Position numbers and translations under genes: made by a program. The notes below the pieces were generated by a model, which was not told the origin of the DNA, made no database searches, and worked only from the letters and a program-made list of their open reading frames with translations. From Petrolisthes cinctipes (lineage: Eukaryota > Arthropoda > Malacostraca > Decapoda > Porcellanidae), in NCBI GenBank assembly GCA_033782935.1, contig JAWQEG010000411.1, positions 1,609,501-1,673,500 on the forward strand: a stretch of DNA of 64,000 nt, read 5' to 3'. Shown here piece after piece: positions 1 through 8,950 of the stretch. Positions within the stretch are counted from its first letter, which is position 1. Each line of letters opens with the position of its first letter.

Positions 1-250
1 ACGAGTGTAGAAGATGCATACACATAATGACTTTGGGCACCAAAAATATCGATTTTCAGCATGTTTTGGGCCTGAATTTTGAAAATACTCTAACACGGAG
101 TAGGCATGTACAGATCCCTTCTGGGACCCCTAAATATCGAATTTTCGGGTGTTTTGGGACTGAATTTGAGATATCGACTTTTTGGCACCTAAAATATCGA
201 TTTTTAGCATGTTTTGAGCCAATATTTTGAAAACATTCTAGCACTGCGTA

Positions 251-426
251 GGCATGTACAGATCGCTTCTGGGACCCCAAAATATCGAATTTTCGGGTGT
301 TTTGAGCCTGAATTTGAGATATAAACGAGTGTAGAAGATGCATACACATATTGACTTTGGGCACCAAAAATATCGATTTTCAGCATGTTTTGGGCCTGAA
401 TTTTGAAAATACTCTAACACGGAGTA
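251..426 (+). repeat. Type A-beta monomer (reference copy, 176 bp)
   Basis: The Abeta subtype is recognised by GACTTTGGGCACCAAAAAT or GACTTTGGGCATCTAAAAT in the middle and by CAGCATGTTTTGGGCCTG near the end. It is one base shorter than Aalpha. Most Abeta copies carry TG where Aalpha carries CG at three sites and have ATACATGCACATATTGAC instead of ATGCATGCACATATCGAC. It normally follows a B monomer and precedes Aalpha or Agamma. This particular copy is a variant with ACGAGTGTAGAAG in place of ACGGGTACAGAAG, shared with 9,063 and 15,257. Confidence 0.9.
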
Positions 427-427
427 G

Positions 428-515
428 GCATGTACAGATCGCTTCTGGGACCCCAAAATATCGAATTTTCGGGTGTTTAGGGCCAGAATTTGAGATATAA
501 ACGGGTACAGAAGAT
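428..515 (+). repeat. First half-repeat of the A monomer (~88 bp)
   Basis: The half starts GCATGTACAGATCGCTTCTG and runs to ACAGAAGAT. It aligns in the same direction with the next 88 bases. Shared landmarks at an 88-89 bp offset are GCATG-ACA-ATCG, CTT-TGGG, AAAA-ATCGA-TTT, TGTTT, GGCC and GA-AATA-like endings. By eye about two thirds of positions agree. I infer that the 177-bp monomer arose by doubling an ~88-bp unit followed by divergence. Confidence 0.75.
490..506 (+). promoter_or_regulatory. Degenerate CENP-B-box-like 17-mer, A monomers only (speculative)
   Basis: The 17-mer TTGAGATATAAACGGGT has the same spacing as the CENP-B box core NTTCGNNNNANNCGGGN. It matches 7 of the 9 fixed bases (T, G, A, CGGG) and misses the second T and the C of TTCG. 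It is present in ordinary A monomers. It is destroyed in B, where the CGGG part is deleted. CENP-B is a mammalian protein, so function is doubtful; AT-rich repeats give chance matches. Confidence 0.2.
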
Positions 516-527
516 GCATGCACATAT
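499..527 (+). other. 29-bp A-specific block missing from B monomers
   Basis: In this Aalpha copy ATAT stands at 495-498 and again at 524-527. Removing 499-527 (29 bp) gives exactly the GATATCGA join seen in B (675/676). Lengths agree: 177 minus 29 is 148. The block contains ACGGGTACAGAAG and the palindrome TGCATGCA. A single deletion between ATAT repeats is the simplest origin; an insertion in the ancestor of A is less likely because the block fits the half-repeat alignment. Confidence 0.85.
515..522 (+). other. TGCATGCA palindrome at the half-repeat junction
   Basis: This perfect 8-bp palindrome lies at the boundary of the two half-repeats in Aalpha and Agamma copies. Most Abeta copies have ACATGCA instead, which breaks it. 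B lacks the region. It could be a protein-binding or nicking site, or just a subtype marker. Confidence 0.6.
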
Positions 528-603
528 CGACTTTTGGGCACCTAAAAGATCGATTTTCAGTATGTTTTTGGCCTGTATTTTGAAAATACTCTAACACGGA
601 GTA
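516..603 (+). repeat. Second half-repeat of the A monomer (~88 bp)
   Basis: The half starts GCATGCACATATCGACTTTT and runs to ACACGGAGTA. It is the diverged partner of the preceding 88 bases. Its end (ACACGGAGTA then GGCATG) matches the end of the first half (ACAGAAGAT then GCATG), as expected if the periodicity was once ~88 bp throughout. In type B monomers the 29-bp loss removes the end of half 1 and the start of half 2. Confidence 0.75.
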
Positions 604-751
604 GGCATGTACAGATACCTTCTGGGACCTCTAAATATCGAATTTTCGGGTGTTTTGGGACTGAATTTGAGATATCGATTTTTTGGCACCTAAAATGTCG
701 ATTTTTAGCATGTTTTTAGCCTATATTTTGAAAATATTCTAGCACTGTGTA
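604..751 (+). repeat. Type B monomer (reference copy, 148 bp)
   Basis: B begins with GGCATGTACAGATACCTTCT or GATCGCTTCTGGGACCCCT and has GTGTTTTGGGACTGAATTTG. It passes directly from GAGATAT to CGATTTTTTGG (join at 675/676) and ends TAGCCTATATTTTGAAAATA then TTCTAGCACTG. It lacks the 29 bp seen at 499-527 of Aalpha. Hand count of this copy gives 52 G+C of 148. A later variant (B-prime) has CTGGAACCCCTAAATATCG and TAGCATATTTTTAGCC and dominates the right half. Confidence 0.93.
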
Positions 752-1782
752 GGCATGTACAGATTGCTTCTGGGACCCCAAAATATTGAATTTTCTGGTG
801 TTTTGAGCCTGAATTTGAGATATAAACGGGTACAGAAGATACATGCACATATCGACTTTTGTGCATCTAAAATATCGATTTTCAGCATGTTTTGGGCCTG
901 TATTTTGAAAATACTCTATCACGGAGTAGGCATGTACAGATCGCTTCTGGGACCCCAAAATATCGAATTTTAGGGTGTTTAGGGCCAGAATTTGAGATAT
1001 AAACGGGTACAGAAGATGCATGCACATATCGACTTTTGGGCACCTAAAAGATCGATTTTCAGTATGTTTTAGGCCTGTATTTTGAAAATACTCTAACACG
1101 GAGTAGGCATGCACAGATACCTTCTGGGACCTCTAAATATCGAATTGTCCGGTGTTTTTGGACTGAATTTGAGATATCGATTTTTTGGCACATAAAATGT
1201 CGATTTTTAGCATGTTTTTAGCCTATATTTTGAAAATATTCTAGCACTGTGTAGGCATGTTCAGATTGCTTCTGGGACCCCAAAATATTGAATTTTCGGG
1301 TGTTTTGAGCCTGAATTTGAGATATAAACGGGTACAGAAGATACATGCACATATTGACTTTGGGCATCTAAAAGATCGATTTTCAGTATGTTTTAGGCCT
1401 GTATTTTGAAAATACTCTAACACGGAGTAGGCATGCACAGATACCTTCTGGGACCTCTAAATATCGAATTTTCGGGTGTTTTGGGACTGTATTTGAGATA
1501 TCGACTTTTTGGCACCTAAAAGATCGATTTTTAGCATGTTTTTAGCCTATATTTTGAAAATATTCTAGCACTGTGTAGGCATGTACAGATTGCTTCTGGG
1601 ACCCCCAAAATATTGAATTTTCGGGTGTTTTGAGCCTGAATTTGAGATATAAACGGGTACAGAAGATACATGCACATATTGACTTTGGGCATCTAAAATA
1701 TCGATTTTCAGCATGTTTTGGGCCTGAATTTTGAAAATACTCTAACACTGAGTAGGCATGTACAGATCGCTTCTGGGACCCC

Positions 1783-1799
1783 AAAATATACCGAATTTT
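1783..1799 (+). repeat. Diagnostic 2-bp insertion AAAATATACCGAATTTT
   Basis: The usual AAAATATCGAATTTT gains two bases here. The same change is at about 10,595, 12,455 and 16,789 (offsets 8,812, 10,672 and 15,006). It therefore tags four copies of one ancestral segment. A five-C run (GGGACCCCCAAAA near 1,599) and CGAATTGTCCGGTG (1,141) travel with it in all four. Confidence 0.9.
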
Positions 1800-4700
1800 C
1801 GGGTGTTTAGGGCCAGAATTTGAGATATAAACGGGTACTGAAGATGCATGCACATATCGACTTTTGGGCACCTAAAAGATCGATTTTCAGTATGTTTTAG
1901 GCCTGTATTTTGAAAATACTCTAACACGGAGTAGGCATGCACAGATACCTTCTGGGACCTCTAAATATCGAATTTTCGGGTATTTTGGGACTGAATTTGA
2001 GATATCGATTTTTTGGCACCTAAAATGTCGATTTTTAGCATGTTTTTAGCCTATATTTTGAAAATATTCTAGCACTGTGTAGGCATGTACAGATTGCTTC
2101 TGGGACCCCAAAATATTGAATTTTCGGGTGTTTTGAGCCTGAATTTGAGATATAAACGGGTACAGAAGATACATGCACATATTGTCTTTGGGCATCTAAA
2201 ATATCGATTTTCAGCATGTTTTGGGCCTGTATTTTGAAAATTCTCTAACACGGAGTAGGCATGTACAGATCGCTTCTGGGACCCCAAAATATTGAATTTT
2301 CGGGTGTTTTGAGCCTGAATTTGAGATATAAACGGGTACTGAAGATGCATGCACATTTCGACTTTTGTGCACCTAAAAGATCGATTTTCAGTATGTTTTG
2401 AGCATGTATTTTGAAAATACTCTAACACGGAGTAGGCATGTACAGATCGCTTCTGGGACCCCTAAATATCGAATTTTCGGGTGTTTTGGGACTGAATTTG
2501 AGATATCGACTTTTTGGCACCTAAAAGATCGATTTTTAGCATGTTTTTAGCCTATATTTTGAAAATATTCTAGCACTGAGTAGGCATGTACAGATTGCTT
2601 CTGGGACTCCAAAATATTGAATTTTCGGGTGTTTTGAGCCTGAATTTGAGATATAAACGGGTACAGAAGATACATGCACATACTGACTTTGGGCACCAAA
2701 AATATCGATTTTCAGAATGTTTTGGTCCTGAATTTTGAAAATACTCTAACACGGAGTAGGCATGTACAGATCGCTTCTGGGACCGCAAAATATCGAATTT
2801 TCGGGTGTTTATGGCCAGAATTTGAGATATAAACGGGTACAGAAGATGCATGCACATATCGACTTTTGGGCACCTAAAAGATCGATTTTCAGTATGTTTT
2901 TGGCCTGTATTTTAAAAATACTCTAACACGGAGTAGGCATGGACAGATACCTTCTGGGACCTCTAAATATCGAATTTTCGGGTGTTTTGGGACTGAATTT
3001 GAGATATCGATTTTTTGGCACCTAAAATGTCGATTTTTAGCATGTTTTTAGCCTATATTTTGAAAATATTCTAGCGCTGTGTAGGCATGTACAGATTGCT
3101 TCTGGGACCCCAAAATATTGAATTTTCGGGTGTTTTGAGCCTGAATTTGAGATATAAACGGGTACAGAAGATACATGCACATATTGTCTTTGGGCATCTA
3201 AAATATCTATTTTCAGCATGTTTTGGGCCTGTATTTTGAAAATACTCTAACACGGAGTATAGGCATGTACAGATCGCTTCTGGGACCCCAAAATATTGAA
3301 TTTTCGGGTGTTTTGAGCCTGAATTTGAGATATAAACGGGTACTGAAGATGCATGCACATATCGACTTTTGTGCACCTAAAAGATCGATTTTCAGTATGT
3401 TTTGAGCATGTATTTTGAAAATACTCTAACACGGAGTAGGCATGTACAGATCGCTTCTGGGACCCCTAAATATCGAATTTTCGGGTGTTTTGGGACTGAA
3501 TTTGAGATATCGACTTTTTGGCACCTAAAAGATCGATTTTTAGCATGTTTTTAGCCTATATTTTGAAAATATTCTAACACTGAGTAGGCATGTACAGATT
3601 GCTTCTGGGACTCCAAAATATTGAATTTTCGGGTGTTTTGAGCCTGAATTTGAGATATAAACGGGTACAGAAGATACATGCACATACTGACTTTGGGCAC
3701 CAAAAATATCGATTTTCAGAATGTTTTGGTCCTGAATTTTGAAAATACTCTAACACGGAGTAGGCATGTACAGATCGCTTCTGGGACCCCAAAATATCGA
3801 ATTTTCGGGTGTTTAGGGCCAGAATTTGAGATATAAACGGGTACAGAAGATGCATGCACATATCGACTTTTGTGCATCTAAAATATCGATTTTCTGCATG
3901 TTTTGGGCCTGTATTTTGAAAATACTCTAACACTGAGTAGGCATGTACAGATAGCTTTTGGGACCCCTAAATATCGAATTTTCAGGTGTTTTGGGACTGA
4001 ATTCGAGATATCGACTTTTTGGCACCTAACAGATCGATTTTTAGCATGTGTTTAGCCTATATTTTGAAAATATTCTAGCACTGACTAGGCATGTACAGAT
4101 TGCTTCTGGGACCCCAAAATATTGAATTTTCTGGTGTTTTGAGCCTGAATTTGAGATATAAACGGGTACTGAAGATGCATGCACATATCGACTTTTGTGC
4201 ACCTAAAAGATCAATTTTCAGTATGTTTTGAGCATGTATTTTGAAAATACTCTAACACGTGGTAGGAATGTACAGATTGCTTCTGGGACCCCAAAATATT
4301 GAATTTTCGGGTGTTTTGAGCCTGAATTTGAGATATAAACGGGTACTGAAGATGCATGCACATATCGACTTTTGTGCACCTAAAAGATCGATTTTCAGTA
4401 TGTTTTGAGCATGTATTTTGAAAATACTCTAACACGGAGTAGGCATGTACAGATCGCTTCTGGGACCCCTAAATATCGAATTTTCGGGTGTTTAGGGCCA
4501 GAATTTGAGATATAAACGGGTACAGAAGATGCATGCACATATCGACTTTTGGGCACCTAAAAGATCGATTTTCAGTATGTTTTTGGCCTGTATTTTGAAA
4601 ATACTCTAACAAGGAGTAGGCATGTACAGATACCTTCTGGGACCTCTAAATATCGAATTTTCGGGTGTTTTGGGACTGAATTTGAGATATCGATTTTTTG

Positions 4701-5228
4701 GCACCTAAAATGTCGATTTTTAGCATGTTTTTAGCCTATATTTTGAAAATATTCTAGCACTGTGTAGGCATGTACAGATTGCTTCTGGGACCTCAAAATA
4801 TTGAATTTTTGGGTGTTTTGAGCCTGAATTTGAGATATAAACGGGTACAGAAGATACATGCACATATTGACTTTGGGCATCTAAAATATCTATTTTCAGC
4901 ATGTTTTGGGCCTGTATTTTGAAAATACTCTAACACTGAGTAGGCATGTACAGATTGCTTCTGGGACCCCAAAATATTGAATTTTCGGGTGTTTTGAGCC
5001 TGAATTTGAGATATAAACGGGTACAGAAGATACATGCACATATTGACTCTGGGAACCAAAAATATCGATTTTCAGCATGTTTTGGGCCTGAATTTTGACA
5101 ATACTCTAACACGGAGTAGGCATGTACAGATCGCTTCTGGGACCCCAAAATATCGAATTTTCGGGTGTTTAGGGCCAGAATTTGAGATATAAACGGGTAC
5201 AGAAGATGCATGCACATCTCGACTTTTG

Positions 5229-5234
5229 CCCGGG
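5229..5234 (+). other. CCCGGG created by a 4-bp insertion
   Basis: The consensus CGACTTTTGGGCACC is changed to CGACTTTTGCCCGGGCACC. The same insertion is at 21,238-21,243. Just downstream both copies also share a 6-bp loss (GGCATGTACCTTCTGGG at about 5,300 and 21,309). Confidence 0.85.
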
Positions 5235-6419
5235 CACCTAAAAGATCGATTTTCAGTAAGTTTTTGGCCTGTATTTTGAAAATACTCTAACACGGAGTAG
5301 GCATGTACCTTCTGGGATCTCTAAATATCGAATTTTCGGGTGTTTTGGGACTGAATTTGAGATATCGACTTTTTGGCACCTAAAATGTCGAATTTTAGCA
5401 TGTTTTTAGCCTATATTTTGAAAATATTCTAGCACTGTGTAGGCATGTACAGATTGCTTCTGGGACCTCAAAATATTGAATTTTCGGGTGTTTTGAGCCT
5501 GAATTTGAGATATAAACGGGTACAGAAGGTACATGCACATATTGACTTTGGGCATCTAAAATATCGATTTTCAGCATGTTTTGGGCCTGTATTTTGAAAA
5601 TACTCTAACACTGAGTAGGCATGTACAGATTGCTTCTGGGACCCCAAAATATTGAATTTTCGGGTGTTTTGAGCCTGAATTTGAGATATAAACGGGTACT
5701 GAAGATGCATGCACATATCGACTTTTGTGCACCTAATAGATCGATTTTCAGTATGTTTTGAGCATGTATTTTGAAAACACTCTAACACGGAGTAGGCATG
5801 TACAAATCGCTTCTGGGACCCCTAAATATCGAATTTTCGGGTGTTTTGGGACTGAATTTGAGATATCAACTTTTTGGCACCTAAAAGATCGATTTTTATC
5901 ATGTTTTTAGCCTATATTTTGAAAATATTCTAGCACTAAGTAGGCATGTACAGATTTCTTCTGGGACCCCAAAATATTGAATTTTCAGGTGTTTTGAGCC
6001 TGAATTTGAGATATAAACGGGTACAGAAGATACATGCACATATTGACTTTGGGCACCAAAAATATCGATTTTCAGCATGTTTTGGGCCTGAATTTTGAAA
6101 TTACTCTAACACGGAGTAGGCATGTACAGATCGCTTCTGGGACCCCAAAATATCGAATTTTCGGGTGTTTAGGGCCAGAATTTGAGATATAAACGGGTAC
6201 AGAAGATGCATGCACATATCGACTTTTGGGCACCTAAAAGATCGATTTTCAGTATGTTTTTGGCCTGTATTTTGAAAATACTCTAACACGGAGTAGGCAT
6301 GTACAGATCGCTTCTGGGACCCCTAAATATCGAATTTTCGGGTGTTTTGGGACTGAAATTGAGATATCGACTTTTTGGCACCTAAAAGATAGATTTTTAG
6401 CACGTTTTTAGCCTATATT

Positions 6420-6550
6420 TTGAAAATATTCTAGCACTGTACAGATTGCTTATGGGACCCCAAAATATTGAATTTTCGGGTGTTTTGAGCCTGAATTTGA
6501 GATATAAACGGGTACAGAAGATACATGCACATTTGCACAAAACTTTGGGC
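6420..6550 (+). repeat. Variant A monomer lacking its GGCAT start, with TTTGCACAAAAC insertion
   Basis: A B monomer ending CTAGCACTG joins directly to TACAGATTGC, losing about 10 bp between TGT repeats. About 90 bases on, CACATTTGCACAAAACTTTG replaces CACATATTGACTTTG. Both changes recur together near 22,440-22,555 and 28,061-28,175, so this monomer pair was copied twice with its surroundings. Confidence 0.85.
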
Positions 6551-8950
6551 ATCTAAAATATCGATTTTCAGCATGTTTTGGGCCTGTATTTTGAAAATAC
6601 TCTAACACTGAGTAGGCATGTACAGATTGCTTCTGGGACCCCAAAATATTGAATTTTCGGGTGTTTTGAGCCTGAATTTGAGATATAAACGGGTACTGAA
6701 GATGCATGCACATATCGACTTTTGTGCACCTAAAAGATCGATTTTCAGTATGTTTTTAGCCTGTATTTTGAAAATACTCTAACACGGAGTAGGCATGTAC
6801 AGATACCTTCTGGGACCTCTAAATATCGAATTTTCGGGTGTTTTGAGACTGAATTTGAGATATCGATTTTTGGCATCTAAAATGTCGATTTTTAGCATGT
6901 TTTTAGCCTATATTTTGAAAATATTCTAGCACTGTGTAGGCATGTACAGATTGCTTCTGGGACCCCAAAATATTGAATTTTCGGGTGTTTTGGGACTGAA
7001 TTTGAGATATCGACTTTTTGGCACCTAAAAGATCGATTTTTAGCATATTTTTAGCCTATATTTTGAAATTATTCTAGCACTGAGTAGGCATGTACAGATT
7101 GCTTCTGGGACCCCAAAATATTGAATTTTCGGGTGTTTTGAGCCTGAATTTGGGATATAAACGGGTATAGAAGATACATGCACATATTGACTTTGGGCAC
7201 CAAAAATATCGATTTTCAGCATGTTTTGGGCCTGAATTTTGAAAATACTCTAACACTGAGTAGGCATGTACAGATTGCTTCTGGGACCCCAAAATATCGA
7301 ATTTTCGGGTGTTTAGGGCCAGAATTTTAGATATAAACGGGTACAGAAGATGCATGCACATATCGACTTTTGGGCACCTAAAAGATCGATTTTCAGTATG
7401 TTTTGGGCCTGAATTTTGAAAATACTCTAACACGGAGTAGGCATGTACAGATCGCTTCTGGGACCCCAAAATATCGAATTTTCGGGTGTTTAGGGCCAGA
7501 ATTTGAGATATAAACGGGTACAGAAGATGCATGCACATATCGACTTTTGGGCACCTAAAAGATCGATTTTCAGTATGTTTTTAGCCTGTATTTTGAAAAT
7601 ACTCTAACACGGAGTAGGCATGTACAGATACCTTCTGGGACCTCTAAATATCGAATTTTCGGGTGTTTTGAGACTGAATTTGAGATATCGATTTTTTGGC
7701 ACCTAAAATGTCGATTTTTAGCATGTTTTTAGCCTATATTTTGAAAATATTCTAGCACTGTGTAGGCATATACAGATACCTTCTGGGACCTCTAAATATC
7801 GAATTTTCGGGTGTTTTGGGACTGAATTTGAGATATCGATTTTTTGGCACCTAAAATGTCGATTTTTAGCATGTTTTTAGCCTATATTTTGAAAATATTC
7901 TAGCACTGAGTAGGCATGTACAGATTGCTTCTGGGACCTCAAAATGTTGAATTTTCGGGTGTTTTGAGCCTGAATTTGAGATATAAACGGGTACAGAAGA
8001 TACATGCACATATTGACTTTGGGCATCTAAAATATCGATTTTCAGCATGTTTTGGGCCTGTATTTTGAAATAACTCTAACACTGAGTAGGCATGTACAGA
8101 TTGCTTCTGGGACCCCAAAATATTGAATTTTCGGGTGTTTTGAGCCTGAATTTGAGATATAAACGGGTACTGAAGATGCATGCACATATCGACTTTTGTG
8201 CACCTAAAAGATCGATTTTCAGTATGTTTTGAGCATGTATTTTGAAAATACTCTAAAACGGAGTAGGCATGTACAGATCGCTTCTGGGACCCCTAAATAT
8301 CGAATTTTCGGGTGTTTTGGGACTGAATTTGAGATATCGACTTTTTGGCACCTAAAAGATCGATTTTTAGCATGTTTTTAGCCTATATTTTGAAAATATT
8401 CTAGCACTGAGTAGGCATGTACAGATTGCTTCTGGGACCCCAAAATATTGAATTTTCGGGTGTTTTGAGCCTGAATTTGAGATATAAACGGGTACTGAAG
8501 ATGCATGCACATATCGACTTTTGTGCACCTAAAAGATCGATTTTCAGTATGTTTTTTGCCTGTATTTTGAAAATACTCTAACACGGAGTAGGCTTGTACA
8601 GATACCTTCTGGGACCTCTAAATATCGAATTTTCGGGTGTTTTGGGACTGAATTTGATATATCGATTTTTTGACACCTAAAATGTCGATTTTTAGCATGT
8701 TTTTAGCCTATATTTTGAAAATATTCTAGCACTGTGTAGACATGTACAGATTGCTGCTGGGACCCCAAAATATTGAATTTTCGGGGGTTTTGAGCCTGAA
8801 TTTGAGATATAAACGGGTACAGAAGATGCATGCACATACTGACTTTGGGCATCTAAAATATCGATTTTCAGCATGTTTTGGGCCTGTATTTTGAAAATAC
8901 TCTAACACTGAGTAGGCATGTACAGATTGCTTCTGGGACCCCAAAATATT

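Larger units (their letters stand above)
103..603 (+). repeat. Reference higher-order trimer B-Abeta-Aalpha, 501 bp
   Basis: This is a clean example of the most common higher-order unit. It has a B monomer at 103-250 (148 bp), Abeta at 251-426 (176 bp) and Aalpha at 427-603 (177 bp). The same order returns at once (B at 604-751) and through much of the window. Equivalent points fall 501 bp apart, for example 34,496, 34,997 and 35,498, and 38,328, 38,829, 39,330, 39,831 and 40,332. Confidence 0.93.
427..603 (+). repeat. Type A-alpha monomer (reference copy, 177 bp)
   Basis: The Aalpha subtype is marked by GTGTTTAGGGCCAGAATTTG in its first half and CAGTATGTTTTTGGCCTG in its second. It holds the 29-bp block (499-527) absent from B, the palindrome TGCATGCA (515-522), and an ATCGAT site in its second half. 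Its two halves (428-515 and 516-603) align with each other. Near-identical copies follow about every 501 bp in trimer regions. In places it is tandemly amplified without B, as at 33,363-33,893. Confidence 0.92.

Noticed and set aside
125..165. CENP-B box in the ATCGAATTTTCGGGT stretch
   Set aside because: TCG and CGGG are present but the spacing is one or more bases short and the required A is a T. Only the AAACGGG site in A monomers fits the spacing.
520..560. Bacterial-type promoter or terminator hairpins (TTTTGAAAA, AAAATATCGATTTT)
   Set aside because: Short A/T dyads are expected in an AT-rich satellite, recur in every monomer, and have no gene next to them.
238..597. Recurring 119- and 60-codon minus-strand open frames, for example this one
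   Set aside because: They repeat with the monomers, overlap one another in different frames, and end in B monomers (148 is not a multiple of three). No start context, promoter or non-repeat sequence supports a gene family.
103..603. CRISPR-like array of regularly spaced repeats
   Set aside because: The repeated unit is 148-177 bp with no unique spacers. Every base belongs to a repeated monomer, so this is a tandem satellite.
755..973. Plus-strand frames of 60-95 codons
   Set aside because: The same argument applies. They start at the ATG in GGCATGTACAG, part of each monomer start, or at other fixed ATGs, and appear or vanish with single-base monomer variants.
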